Assembly: GCA_027449865.1 (NCBI GenBank)
Contig: DAIDKV010000190.1
Coordinates: 1-64,000, forward strand
Source: Planctomycetales bacterium
Lineage (GTDB): Bacteria; Planctomycetota; Planctomycetia; Isosphaerales; Isosphaeraceae
DNA length: 64,000 nt
Direction of reading: 5' to 3'
The notes beneath the pieces are model-generated. The model was not told where the DNA came from. It did no database searches and saw only the letters and a program-made list of their open reading frames with translations. How positions within the stretch are numbered: the first letter of the stretch is position 1; every line of letters begins with the position of its first letter. Of this stretch, positions 48,956 to 60,500 are shown one piece after another. A program made the translations under genes and the position numbers.

Positions 48956-49642
48956 ATGGGACAGGTGGTGACGATCGATGGACCGGCCGGAGCCGGCAAG
49001 AGCACGGTCGCCCGAAAGCTGGCCGAGCGTCTGGGCTGGCACTTCCTCGACACCGGCGCGATGTACCGCGCTGTCACGCTCGCCGCGATCCGGGCCGGCA
49101 TCGACCTCGGCGATGAGCCCTCGCGGGCGAGGCTCGTCCGTGCGGTCTCCGTGGAGCTGACACCCGACTCGGTCCGGCTCGACGGCGTCGATGTCTCGGC
49201 CGCGATCCGGAGCATCGAGGTGACACGAGCGACGGGCACCCTGGCCGATAGTCCTTCGGTCCGCGCCCTGCTCCGGGAGTGGCAACGCGCTTTCGCTCGC
49301 GATCGGAACGTCGTTACCGAGGGCCGCGATCAGGGGACGGTCGTCTTTCCCGACGCCTTCCGGAAGTTCTTTCTGACCGCCTCCGACGAGCAGCGCGCCC
49401 TCCGTCGCCTGGAGGACTATCGAACCAGGGGTCAAACCGTGGCCGGCGATCTCAACGCGGTCCTCCGCGAGATCCAGGACCGAGACGCCCGCGACACCGC
49501 CCGAGCCATCGCGCCCATGCGGCCCGCCGACGACGCCATCGTGATCGACTCCACCGGCCTTGGCGTCGAGGAGGTCGTCGAGGTCCTGTTGGAAGCCATC
49601 CAGAAGGCAGGCGCCGCGGTTCCGACGGAGGCCCCGACGTGA
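48956..49642 (+). CDS. cmk: Cytidylate kinase
   Basis: MGQVVTIDGPAGAGKSTVARKLAERLGWHFLDTGAMYRAVTLAAI; EGRDQGTVVFPDAFRKFFLTAS. Confidence 0.95.
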   Translation: MGQVVTIDGPAGAGKSTVARKLAERLGWHFLDTGAMYRAVTLAAIRAGIDLGDEPSRARLVRAVSVELTPDSVRLDGVDVSAAIRSIEVTRATGTLADSPSVRALLREWQRAFARDRNVVTEGRDQGTVVFPDAFRKFFLTASDEQRALRRLEDYRTRGQTVAGDLNAVLREIQDRDARDTARAIAPMRPADDAIVIDSTGLGVEEVVEVLLEAIQKAGAAVPTEAPT

Positions 49643-50370
49643 GTGATCCCACCTCCCCGATCGACCCATCGACGACCACCGCTCCTCCCGGACGCTCCCG
49701 AGCCCGCCCATCGCCCGATGGCCGCGATCGCTCCCCTGCCCTGCTTCTCTGGTACCAGATCGTGCGCTGCGCGGCCGGCACAATGGCCACCGTTCTGCTG
49801 CAATGGCGCGCGACCGGACATCGAAACGTCCCCGAGTCGGGCGGCGTTCTGCTGATCTCAAACCATCTGAGCTTCCTCGACGTCTTCTTCCTCGGCATTC
49901 CCCTCCGTCGCCCGCTCAATTACGTGGCCCGGTCGACCCTCTTCCTCCCCGTGCTCGGCACCCTGATCCGATCCGTTGGCGGGTTTCCGATCCAGCGCGA
50001 GGGCATCGGAGTCTCCGGCATGAAGGAGACGCTCGGTAGACTTCGCTCCGGCGGGATCGTCACCCTCTTTCCCGAAGGAACCCGAAGCGCCGACGGCGAA
50101 CTCGGGCCGCTCAAGCCCGGAATCGCCCTCCTGGTTCGCCGCGCCCGGACTCCCATAGTCCCCGTGGGACTCAGCGGGACGTTTGAAGTCTGGCCGCGAT
50201 CGCGTTTCTGGCTCGCGCCACACCCCATTCGCATCCATTTCGGCAAGGCCATCACGCCCGAGGAACTCGAAGGTCTCGAAAACGAGGCCGTAACCGAGCT
50301 TCTTGCTTCTCGAATGCAAGAATGCCGGCGCGAAGCAGTCAACATGTTACGCTCCGACCTCGCCTGCTAG
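49639..50370 (+). CDS. 1-acyl-sn-glycerol-3-phosphate acyltransferase (PlsC-like)
   Basis: GTG at 49639 overlaps cmk stop; LISNHLSFLDVFFLG (NHxxxxD), LFPEGTRSADGELGPLKPGIALLVRRA. Confidence 0.92.
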   Translation: MSDPTSPIDPSTTTAPPGRSRARPSPDGRDRSPALLLWYQIVRCAAGTMATVLLQWRATGHRNVPESGGVLLISNHLSFLDVFFLGIPLRRPLNYVARSTLFLPVLGTLIRSVGGFPIQREGIGVSGMKETLGRLRSGGIVTLFPEGTRSADGELGPLKPGIALLVRRARTPIVPVGLSGTFEVWPRSRFWLAPHPIRIHFGKAITPEELEGLENEAVTELLASRMQECRREAVNMLRSDLAC

Positions 50371-50540
50371 GGCGAGAGCGATGTTCGCGAGTCTGATTCC
50401 GATACTCGAATTCATCGATAAGAAGCAAGTAAACCCTCAAACAAGGTCTGTTTTTGCCCGTCTCGCGCGGGTCATCCCGCCGTCACCAGAGGGAAAAGAT
50501 TCGGCGGACGGAGCAGGCGTGAAAGGGAGAGAGATTGATC

Positions 50541-51500
50541 ATGACAAACGGCCAATTTCACAGGCGTGAGTGGATTGCTGGGGGAGCGGCGTTGCTGGCC
50601 GGAGGCGCGGCGGTTCTGGAGAGCAAGGCCGGCGCCCGGGCTTCGGGGGTCGGCCAGGGGTCGCCGTTCATCCTCGGCCTGAATACCAGCACGCTTCGGG
50701 GCCACAAGCTCACGATCGTCGAGGAGATCGCGATCGCCGAGAAGGCGGGATACGGCGGGATGGAGCCCTGGGTCGAGGAGCTGGAACGATACTCGTCGAC
50801 GGGCGGTTCGCTTGAGGATCTGGGCAAGCGGTTCCGCGACGCCGGAATCTCGGTGGAGAGCACCATCGGATTTTTCCCCTGGATCGTGGACGACCAGGCC
50901 AGGCGGCAGGAGGGGCTGGAATCGGCCCGCCGGGCGATGGAGATGGTTCGGAAGGTTGGCGGGAAGCGGCTGGCCGCGCCACCGGTCGGAGCCACGGATC
51001 AACCGATGACCGACTATCGGCGGATGGCGGAGCGTTATCGGGCTCTGCTGGAGCTGGGCGATCGGATGGGGGTCGTCCCCGAGCTGGAGGTCTGGGGGTT
51101 CTCGAAGACGCTCTCGCGGCTGAGTGAGGCGGCGATGGTCGCGATCGAGGCCGATCATCCATCAGCCTGCATTCTTCCCGATGTTTATCATTTGCATCGT
51201 GGCGGTGGCGGACTGGGTGGGGTGAAGCTGCTGGCGCCTCGGTCGATCCACGTGTTCCACTTCAACGACTATCCGGCCGAGCCGCCGCGCGAGAAGCTCA
51301 CGGATGCGATGCGGGTTTATCCGGGCGACGGCGTCGCGCCGCTCTCGAAGCTGCTCGGCGACCTGGCCGAGGGCGGGTTCCGGGTGATGCTTTCCCTGGA
51401 ACTCTTCAACCGAAGTTACTGGGCCCAGGACCCACTAACGGTCGCCCGGACCGGCTGCGAGAAGATGAAGGCGCTGGTGCGGGGAGTGGCGAAGTCCTGA
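50541..51500 (+). CDS. Sugar phosphate isomerase/epimerase (TIM barrel) with Tat-like N-terminus
   Basis: MTNGQFHRREWIAGGAALLAGGAAVLES; LGLNTSTLRGHKLTIVEEIAIAEKAGYGGMEPW, LPDVYHLHRGG, IHVFHFNDYPAEP. Confidence 0.87.
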   Translation: MTNGQFHRREWIAGGAALLAGGAAVLESKAGARASGVGQGSPFILGLNTSTLRGHKLTIVEEIAIAEKAGYGGMEPWVEELERYSSTGGSLEDLGKRFRDAGISVESTIGFFPWIVDDQARRQEGLESARRAMEMVRKVGGKRLAAPPVGATDQPMTDYRRMAERYRALLELGDRMGVVPELEVWGFSKTLSRLSEAAMVAIEADHPSACILPDVYHLHRGGGGLGGVKLLAPRSIHVFHFNDYPAEPPREKLTDAMRVYPGDGVAPLSKLLGDLAEGGFRVMLSLELFNRSYWAQDPLTVARTGCEKMKALVRGVAKS

Positions 51501-51526
51501 AAAAAAGGTGCTCTGGGCGCGCGGCG

Positions 51527-51558
51527 AGGCGGGCGCTTCCTTTCGGAAGCGCCCGCCT
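51527..51558. terminator. Intergenic hairpin between convergent genes
   Basis: Perfect 14-bp stem AGGCGGGCGCTTCC-TTTC-GGAAGCGCCCGCCT; minus-strand T7 lies ~20 nt beyond. Confidence 0.6.
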
Positions 51559-51590
51559 CTGTTACGATCCGAGTAGGGTTGTCGCGGAGA

Positions 51591-54500
51591 TCAGCGACCC
51601 TTCCGGTGATGGAGCGGGCCAGCGAACGAGAGGGTGAGGCTCGCATGAGCATGCGGATGGGCGGCTGAGTACCGGAAGGCCGGTGTCGCCTCCGCGGTCC
51701 GGATGGCGACGTGGGCGTGGGCGTGAGCGCCCTTCGCCTTGTGGGCCACCTGCCGGGCCCGATGGTGGACCGGCTTGTGGTGAGGGACGGCGTGATGGAA
51801 GGGCCGCCGGGTCGGGTGGGCCTTCTTGTGGTGATGCCGGAAGCCCACCGGCGAGGGAACGGCGATCGGCGTCGTCGGGATCGGGCTGGAGACCACGACC
51901 GGAGATCCGGGGACTGTCGGCAGGGTGACGCCGATCGGCGACCCGGGAGACGGCGACGAGATCGGAGTCGGCTGGTAGGGCGTCGGATTCAACTGGACCG
52001 GGTTGCCGATCTGGAGAACAACGTTGTCGCTATAGCCGATGTTGTTCAGGCCGTTGGTGCTGGAGACCTGGTTAGCCGGCAGGCTCAGGTCGAGCGTTCC
52101 GGGGACGTTCAGCGGGCCCGAGAGGTTGAACTGAACGGTCTCCGGATCGATCCAGGTGAGGCTGGTCGGCTGGACGTTGTTGCTGTCGGCCGAGCCCGAG
52201 AGGACGAGGTCCGACGCCTTGAGCGACGTTGGGCTCACCGGCCACGAGAACGAGAGCGTGATCGAGGTCGGCGACGTCGCCACGACCTTCGTTCCACCGC
52301 TGGCGAGCGGAGCCCCGCCGTTGGGGACGATCGAGCTGGTGACGACGCGGAAGGCCCCGCCGAGCGGTATCCCACCGATCCCGTTGAACTCGTAGGCTCC
52401 GATGTCCCTCGGCCCGAAGCCCGGCAGGCCGAAGCCGTCGTTGCCGATCTTCACCTGCGAGTTGCCGAGGATGTCGGTCGGGATGGCCGACGGCTCATAG
52501 GCGTTGTCGATCGCCGCCGAGGCCGCCGTCAGGTCGAAGTTCGAGCTGACGAAGAGGTTCGCCGGACCATCGCCACCCGGCCTCGGATCGATCGGCTGGG
52601 CGTACTGCGGCGAGCCGACAAAGTTCCCCTGGCTGTCGGGAACCGTGCTGGAAAGGATCGCCGAGCTGAAGCCGTTGCCCAGGTTGTTCGTCGCGGTCGT
52701 ATCGGAGGTCAGGCTGGTGTCCGAACCGTTCCCCTGGAACATGTTGTTCCGGAGGTTGACCATGTTCGGATTGGTGGACTCGATCGCGAAGCCGTTGTTG
52801 GAGGTCGTCTGGTCGTGGTTTTGCCAGAAGATGTTGTTGGCGACGTAAGCCTGCAAGGGCGAACTCGCGGAGTTGAGCAGATAGAGCCCGACGGTGTTGA
52901 AGTTGAAGTCGTTGTTGATGACCTGGGCCGGCTGCGTGGACGCGGAGGTACCACCGGCATCCTGAATCTGCATGCCGATGATGTTGCCCACGATCACGTC
53001 GTTCTCGATCTGAGGCGTCTGGGCCGAGGAGCCCGACGTCTGTACCGCGATGCCGATCCCCGCATCGGCGATGTAGTTCTTATCGAGCAGGATGTTGGAG
53101 TTAATGACCTGGATGGCGCTGGCGGCGGTGTTGATGGTCCCCGAGGCGGGGTCGCCGAGCAGCGGACTGGCGATGGTGAAGCCGGCGATCTCGGTGGAGA
53201 GGCCGGGGAAGCTGCTGAGACCGTTGGCGATGATGGTGGACTGCTGATTCGAGGTCGCCGTTGCGGTGATCTGAGGAGCGCGGATGATCGTCGCCAGCGG
53301 GTTGCCCGTGCTGGTGGTGAAGACGGTGCTATCCGTGCTGGAGGCCGCGGCCGAGAAGAGCCGAACGAACGGCTTCATCGTGACCGATTCGGTGTAGACG
53401 CCGGGCAGGACCGCCACGACGTCGCCGATCACCGCGGCGTTCATCGCATCGGTGATGGTCGGATACGGGTTCTCGCGGGTGCCCTGCGTCGCCCCCGTGT
53501 TGGTGACGTACGAGGCCGCCCCGACGTAGAGGACCGTCGAGAGCGAGGGAACATCGACCACGAACTGCTGCGAGACCGGGCTGGCGATCACATTCCCGGC
53601 GATGTCCTCGACCGGGTCGGAGCCGGTGTTGAGCAGCGTGACCTGGTAGAGGTTGTTGGTCAGCGTGCCCTGGGTCGTGAACGTGATCTGCTCGCGTCCC
53701 GGGCCGCCGGTGCCGGCGTCGAGGTAGGTGACCTGGATCGAGTTGGGGTTGATGGGGACCGTCACCGCGCCGGTGCCGCCGATGGTGCCGTTGGTGCCGG
53801 CGGTGGTGACCTGGATCGAGCTGGCGTTGAAGTGCGTCAGGTCGATGTTCTTGCTGGTGGTGATCGTGAACTGAATGCCGCCGTTGGTCAGCGAGGTGAT
53901 CGTCTGATCGGAGGTCGGGCTGGTGATGGAGACGGTCGGAGGCGTCGTATCCACCACGAACGGGACGGAGGAGCTGGGATTCGACGAGTTACCGCTCTGG
54001 TCGGTGGCGACGGCCTGAACGACGTAGTATCCGCTGTCGGTTCCGGTGAGCGGCGAGAGCTGGCCACTGGAGCCGACGTTGAGGATCGGGAAGAGATTGG
54101 GTAGTCCGCTGGTGTTGGTCACCAGGCCGGTGCCGGCGCCGTCGGTGCCGACGGTGACGGAGAAGTTCCCGCTGGTATCGGTGAGGCCCGTACCGGCGTT
54201 CGGCCGGATGTACTGAGCGTACTGGCTATACCCGGCCGGGAGCTGGCTGGCATTGTAGAAGTCCTGCACCGTCCCGTTGATGTTGAGGGCGATGCCGACG
54301 TTGAGCGTGACCGTCTGCCCGGCGAGGGGGACCAGGCTGGTCGGCTCGGAGATCGAACCGGTGAAGGTGGGAGTGGTGACGTTGGTGATCGAGTCGCCGA
54401 CGATGTTGGAGTCGGACGAGGCGGCCATCTGGAGCGAGCCGCTGTTGATCGAGGGCGGCGTGGTGTTAATGATGAAGGAGTCGTAGAAATTGCCGCCGGG

Positions 54501-57500
54501 ATAGCCGTTGCCCGAGGGAAGGGCGAGCTGGGTGCCGTTCGTCGGGTTGTTGTTGTTGCTCAGGTTCTCGCCGTCGAGGGCGATACCCTGGGTGTTCTGG
54601 ATGACCGGCGAGCCGCTTCCGAAGAGGATCAGGCGGTACTCGTCGGTGGGAAGGCTCAGCCCGGCCAGGGTGATGACCAGGGAATCGGTCGCGCTGTTGT
54701 AGCTTGTCTTGCCCTGGAGGCTGATGAACTTCTGGCTCGTGCCAGGGGCGACGCCCAGCTCCTCAAGCTGCACCGTGTTGCCGTTGAGGGTGTTGGGATC
54801 GATCGGCTCGTTGAAGGCGACGTTGATGGTCTGCGGGGTCGTGTTCGACCCGGTGGTCCCGCCGACCGTGTAGAACGGGATGGTCTTGGTGGTCCCGGTC
54901 GAGGACGACGACGAGGTCGAGGTGGCGACGGTGGCCGTCACGCCGGTGACCTCGGGCGGGTGGAGGTTCACGTACTGGTAGGCACCGATGTCGATGAACG
55001 GGTTGCTGCCGTATCCGACGCCCGGGACATTGGGATCGGGAACCCGGATGTAACCCAGGATGTCGCGGATGCCGGAGTAGGGCTGATAGTTGTAAGTGCC
55101 CGGGACGGTGCTGGTGCCGGTGTAGCCCGTCGGGTCGGTGGTCAGAACCGGCTGGAAGAGGGTGGGGAAGCTGAAGAAGTTCGTGCCGGGAAGCGTGACG
55201 ATCTGCCGAGAGTCGTAGCCGTTGCCGCTTCCACCACCGTAGATTCCAAAGAGGTTGGACTGGCCGGGAACCTCGCCAGCCGGCAGGTTGGCGGGGTTGG
55301 TCCGGGTCTCCACGATCTGCCCGCCGGTGAGCGAAATATTCACGCCCGGATACAGGGCGTTACCCAGGTCGTTGGGTCCGATCTCGCTCCGGCCGGCGTC
55401 GATGGCGGGAGAGTTCGACTGGATATTGTAGTTCTGAGCGGTGGCCGGCAGCGTGCCGCCGACCGGACCGACGTAGTTGGGATTCGCGTCGAACGTTCCG
55501 TACGGGGGCGGCAACTGGCCGCCATCGTTCGGAGCGACCACGTCGGCACCGTTGTTGTAGAACAGGTCGTACTGGATCAGGCTCTCGCCCGCCTGCCCCT
55601 GGATGTTGATCGCGTCGTTGGTGATGTTCGAGAAGATGTCGTTCATCGCCAGCGTCTGGACCGAGGCGAACGAGTTGTCCGGACTATTCGAGTGGACCGG
55701 GGCGACGGTCTGGATGCCGTAGCCGTCGTTGTTGAAGGTGACGTTCTGGATGATCGCGATGAAGGGGCTATCGCCCGTCGTGTCATTCCCCGTCTGAGAG
55801 TTGATCGCGACGCCGACCGGCGAATTCGAGATCGTGTCGTTGTAGAGGTTCAGGTAGACGGGCTCTCCGCCGAGGCTAGTCCGGGCGATGGTTCCCGGCG
55901 CCGTCCCGACGCCGCCATTGGCTCCGGTCCAGTCCACGGCGATCCCGTTGGCGTTCGGGTGGGCGAAGATGGCGGCGTCGGCGAAATCCGCGAGGTTGGA
56001 ATCGGAAACCGTCAACGTCATCGGAGCGTTGAGCTGATTCACCGGCGCCAGGTAGCCGGAGAGCTGCTGCCACCACGAGGCCGTGGAGAGCGTTGGGGTA
56101 CCGGGCTTGCCCGAGAGGTCGTTGTAGGTGTTGAGGATTCCGCCGCCCTGGACCTCGATCCGGGTCATGTAGCTGATGTCGGCGTTGGTGATGTAGCTCC
56201 CGTCGAACGGGTTATACGGGTTGTACTCGGTCTGCGAATTGCCGCCGATGTATATGTATCCGCCGTCGCCCGCGGCGGGAGACGTCAGCGAGGCACCCGA
56301 GTGGTTCGCCTGCCAGGTCGGATCGCTGTTGAGGATGTTGTACATCTGCACGCCGCGAACCGTCGTGCCGACCGAGCCGTCGCGTAGCGAGGTGATGATG
56401 ACCGGCACTCGCTGCTGGCCGGTCGTCTGGTTGCCGGGGATGCCCAGGATGCGAAGGGCCGTCTGGACTCCGCCGTCGATCAGGGGATCGGAGGTCGGAT
56501 CGACGCCGTTGTCCACGCCGAGGGCGAAGCCCGCGCCCGCGCTGTTGCCCGCGGTGAGTCCCTGGGAACCGAGGCCACTGAGCGAGCCGGCGCCGTTCGG
56601 GGTGTTGTCGTTGAGCAGCTTGACGATCACCGACTGACCGGGGCTGGGGATGGTCGAACCATCGGCCAGGAGCGTGCCGGGGAGGGCCGCCTGAATCGTC
56701 AAGGAGACGGTCGGAGGCTGGAGGTTGGTGAAGGCCGAGGTGTTCGGCGTCGGGAGGTTCTGGTTGAAGAAGTTTTGCTGCTGGCCCAGGACCACCGTGC
56801 CTCGAAGGACGTAGGTCAGGTCGGTCGAATCCCAGACAGCGTTGACCGTCTGGTTGGCGTAGCTGCCGCCGTTGACAATGCTTTCCTGGGGCCCGATGTA
56901 CTGGATGCCGGTGGCCGTGGCGTTGCTCACGTAGGAGCGGTTGGTGACGACCGCGAGGCCGTCGATTCCGTTGCCGGTCATCACGTTGTTACGGAAGAAC
57001 GGATGGCCGGACGCCAGCGGCGTGAGCGGGTTCGCTGCCAGCAGGCCGTTGGGCTCGATCTGCATGGCCGCATCGAAGTTATTCTTGAACGTGTTGTTGG
57101 TGATGTACGCGTGGGTTCCCTGCGTGCCGTAGGTGCGACTCGCCGGGAGCGGGAAGTCGCTCTGATAGGTGATGAAGGCCAGGACCGACTGCGAGGGGAG
57201 CGTGAAGTCCTGTGTGTTGACAGCCCCGCCGCCGTACTCGAAGAGGGCGTTGTTGATGACCACGTCGGCGCCCGAGACGATCCCGACGCTACCCCAGAGC
57301 GAGGGCCCGAGTGTCGGCGGGCTCGTGACGCCGGTGACATCGATCGCGGGCACGAAGGGCGTGGAGGCGGTGTTGTCGTAGATCGAGGTGAAGATCACCT
57401 GCGAATCGGTGAGCCCCTCGGCCTGGAAGCTCGTGTAGGGAGCGAAGTTGGTCGGACTGTAGTTGGGGTTGGCGTCGAACCCGTTCATGTAGGTCCGGGC

Positions 57501-60500
57501 GCCGACGTTGAGGCTGGCCGAGGGATCGATGACGTCGAGAGCCGAGCCCTTGTTGAACTTGAGGATCGAGCCGGGCTGGATGTAGAGCCGGTCGCCCATG
57601 ATCTGGGTGTTGCCGCCGGTGTTCTCCAGGAACTGCTGTCCAAGGACGAGTTGGGCGGTGATGACGATCGGGAGCGGCTCGGCGATGGTGTAGTTCTGGA
57701 CGCCTCCAAGATTGGAGGGATTGGCTGGATACGGCACGGCGTTCGTTGGCTCGATGAACCCGTTGGGCTGGGCCATCAGGTAGAAGCCGTTGATGCTGTT
57801 GCCGGTCGTGGTGACGTTGCGAACGAGCGGGCCGCGGGCGGTGTCGTCCTCGCGGAGCGAGTTCATGTCGGCGGCGATGGCGCCTTCCGCGCTGCTGGTT
57901 CCGCTCTGGGCGATGTTCATGTTGGTGAGCATCGGCCGGTCGTTGTACAGCGTGACGGCACTGTAGAAGTTGCTGGTGCCGAGGGGAGAGGGTCCGCCGG
58001 CGTAGCTGATGTCGGTGAAGTTGAGGATCGACATCGCGGACTGGGCACCCGAGAGGGCCATGCCGTTGGTGCCGGTGCCGATCAGGGTGCCATCGACCGG
58101 GAATTGCTGAGCGTTGGCCGACTCGTCGTAGCTGCGGAAGACAAGGCCGCCCCAGTCACCGGCGTGAGGCTGGTTGTCGGGGTTGCCGTTGGTCGCCCCG
58201 GCGATGGCCGCGTTGTTGTACGACGTGAAGTTGACCGGATTGGCGATCGTGCCCTGAGACTGGAGGGCACTACCCTGGTTCTGGACGAACAGCGAGGTCC
58301 CCTGGAACTTCATCGTGGCGCCGGCCTGGAAGACCAGGGTGGTGTCGAACGGAACCGAGGCGCCGGGATTGGTGCTGCCGGTCGGGTCGATCAGCGAGAA
58401 GCTGGCCTGGCTAACCGTGCCCGTGATCGGGTTGCGTGAGGGGAGTCCGGGCTCGGCCACGATCACGACGGGTCCGAGCAGGGCGAGCTGAGAGGCGGCG
58501 TAGAAGGCCGACTGCTGGAATCCGGTCTGGCCGCTGTAGTTGTACAGCGGGTTGTAGTTCCCCGGCTGGAAGAAGGCGGGGTTGTTCAGACCGAGATTCG
58601 GGTTGTGGGTCGGGTTCGCGGCGAGCGCTGTGTTGGTCGGGTCGCCCTCGGGCGCGAGAACCGGGTAGGGAGCGGCCGGACTACCGTTCGAGAGGCCGGC
58701 ACCGTTGGGAACCAGCGGGTTCTCGACGAAGTCGGGGCGAGCATAGACGACGTTGCCGTAAGGAACGACCACGAAGCCGGTCATGAAGGCCCCGCCCGCG
58801 ACGCCGTCGCCGCTGAGCCCGATCCGGGTCTGTCCGCTGGAGAGCTGATCCTGATACTGCGGAATCGTGATGTTCGGATAGGCCGCCGGGGGCGAGAACA
58901 CCGTGGAGTTCTGCGAGGTCGGGTTGCCGAGGAACTCGCCGTCGAGCTGGTTGCCGTAGATGTCGTAGATCCGCGTGTCGGTGCCGCTCTTATCCACCTG
59001 GTTCGGCATGTACACGCGATAGTAATCGGCGGGGAGGGGCGTACCACCGTTGTAGGTCAATACGAGCCGAGTACCGGGGTGGGCACTATCCGCGGGCGTC
59101 CACTGATCGTTGGTCGTGTTGAGGTAGTAGAGAGTGACCGTGGTGTTGCCAACGATCGTGTAGCCCGAGGCCGGATCCGAGGCACCCAAGCCCCCCTGTC
59201 CCAGGGTGCCGAAGTTGCCGTCGGGAGTCGGGTTGAGATTCGTCGTGGTAGCCGGGTTGGTCGAACCGATCAGCAGGACCCTGCTGTTGTAGAACGTCGA
59301 GTTGACGTAGGGGATCGGGTTGGAGAGGTCGATGACAGCGGTGTTCGGCGGGGCCGGGATGTTGTCGCGGGTGTTCGCGCCGTTGGCGGGCGGAAGCTCG
59401 AAGTAGGACTGCGGACCGCCGATGGCCGTCGAGAAATTGGTACTGCCGGCCGGAACGCTCTCCAGCGCCATTCCGGTGATGTAGGCCGGAGTGGTCTGGA
59501 TGGCGATGTTGACCTTGAAGTCGACGCTTCCCTCGCCGGCGACCGAGGAATCGTTGATATAGTTGCCGGCCGCGTCGGTGATGCCGGGATAGTAGTTCGA
59601 GGTTGATCCCGGGAGCAGGTCGTGGGCGTGGGCAGTGAGGGTATAGACACCGGCGGGCAGGCCCGGGGCGAACGACAACTGGATGTAACCGGTGTACTGG
59701 CTGTAGTTGCCCGAGGTGAGCGGAGTTGTCGTCGGGGTGTAGGTCGCGCCGGTGATGTAAGACGAGTAATCCTGCCCGGCCGAGTTGATCAGCGAGTAAT
59801 TGCTGGTGTTCGTCGCCGTGGAGGGATCAAGGGCGCTGAAGATGACGGTCGAGGGCGTGCCGAGGGCGGAGAGGCCCTGATGGATCGGGTCGACCACGCC
59901 GAGGTACAGCGAGCTGAGGGCCGAGAGGTTGGTGGTGGAGGTTGTGCTGCCGGGGAGCGGCAGGAGATTGGTTCCGCTCTGGATCGCCGACGCGGTCAGT
60001 GCGGCGCTGGTGATCTGGGGAGCGGAGTTGTCGATCCGGAAGCTGTCGAGCCGCTGGGAGCTGAGGCCGGAGAGGTTGCCGTTCTGGTACGAGGGCTGTC
60101 CAACCGCGACGGCGACGGCATTCTCGAAGCCTTCGAGGAGGCTGGAGGGTGGAGTTATGGTGAAGGTGCCGTTGGCGTCGGTGGTTGTGGTGACGTAGTT
60201 GACGCCGAGGGTTCCGCTCACGCTGTAGCCGTAGCCGCTGGGGCTGGCGGCGAGGGTGATCGCGCCGTTGTTCGCGGGAGTTCCCTGGAACTGGACGATG
60301 ATCTGGTTGTTGGCGATCGATCCGGGGAACGGAACATAGACCGAGCCGACAAAAGTCGGCTGGTTGTTGGTGGTGTTCTGGTCGTTGGGGATGCCCGTGT
60401 CGGAGGACGGGCTCATGGTGAAGGTGGTGATGACCGGGGCCTGAAGCTGCTGGAGGCCCAGATTCTGGATGAAGTCGTAGGGCTCGTTGGTGGAGGTTCC

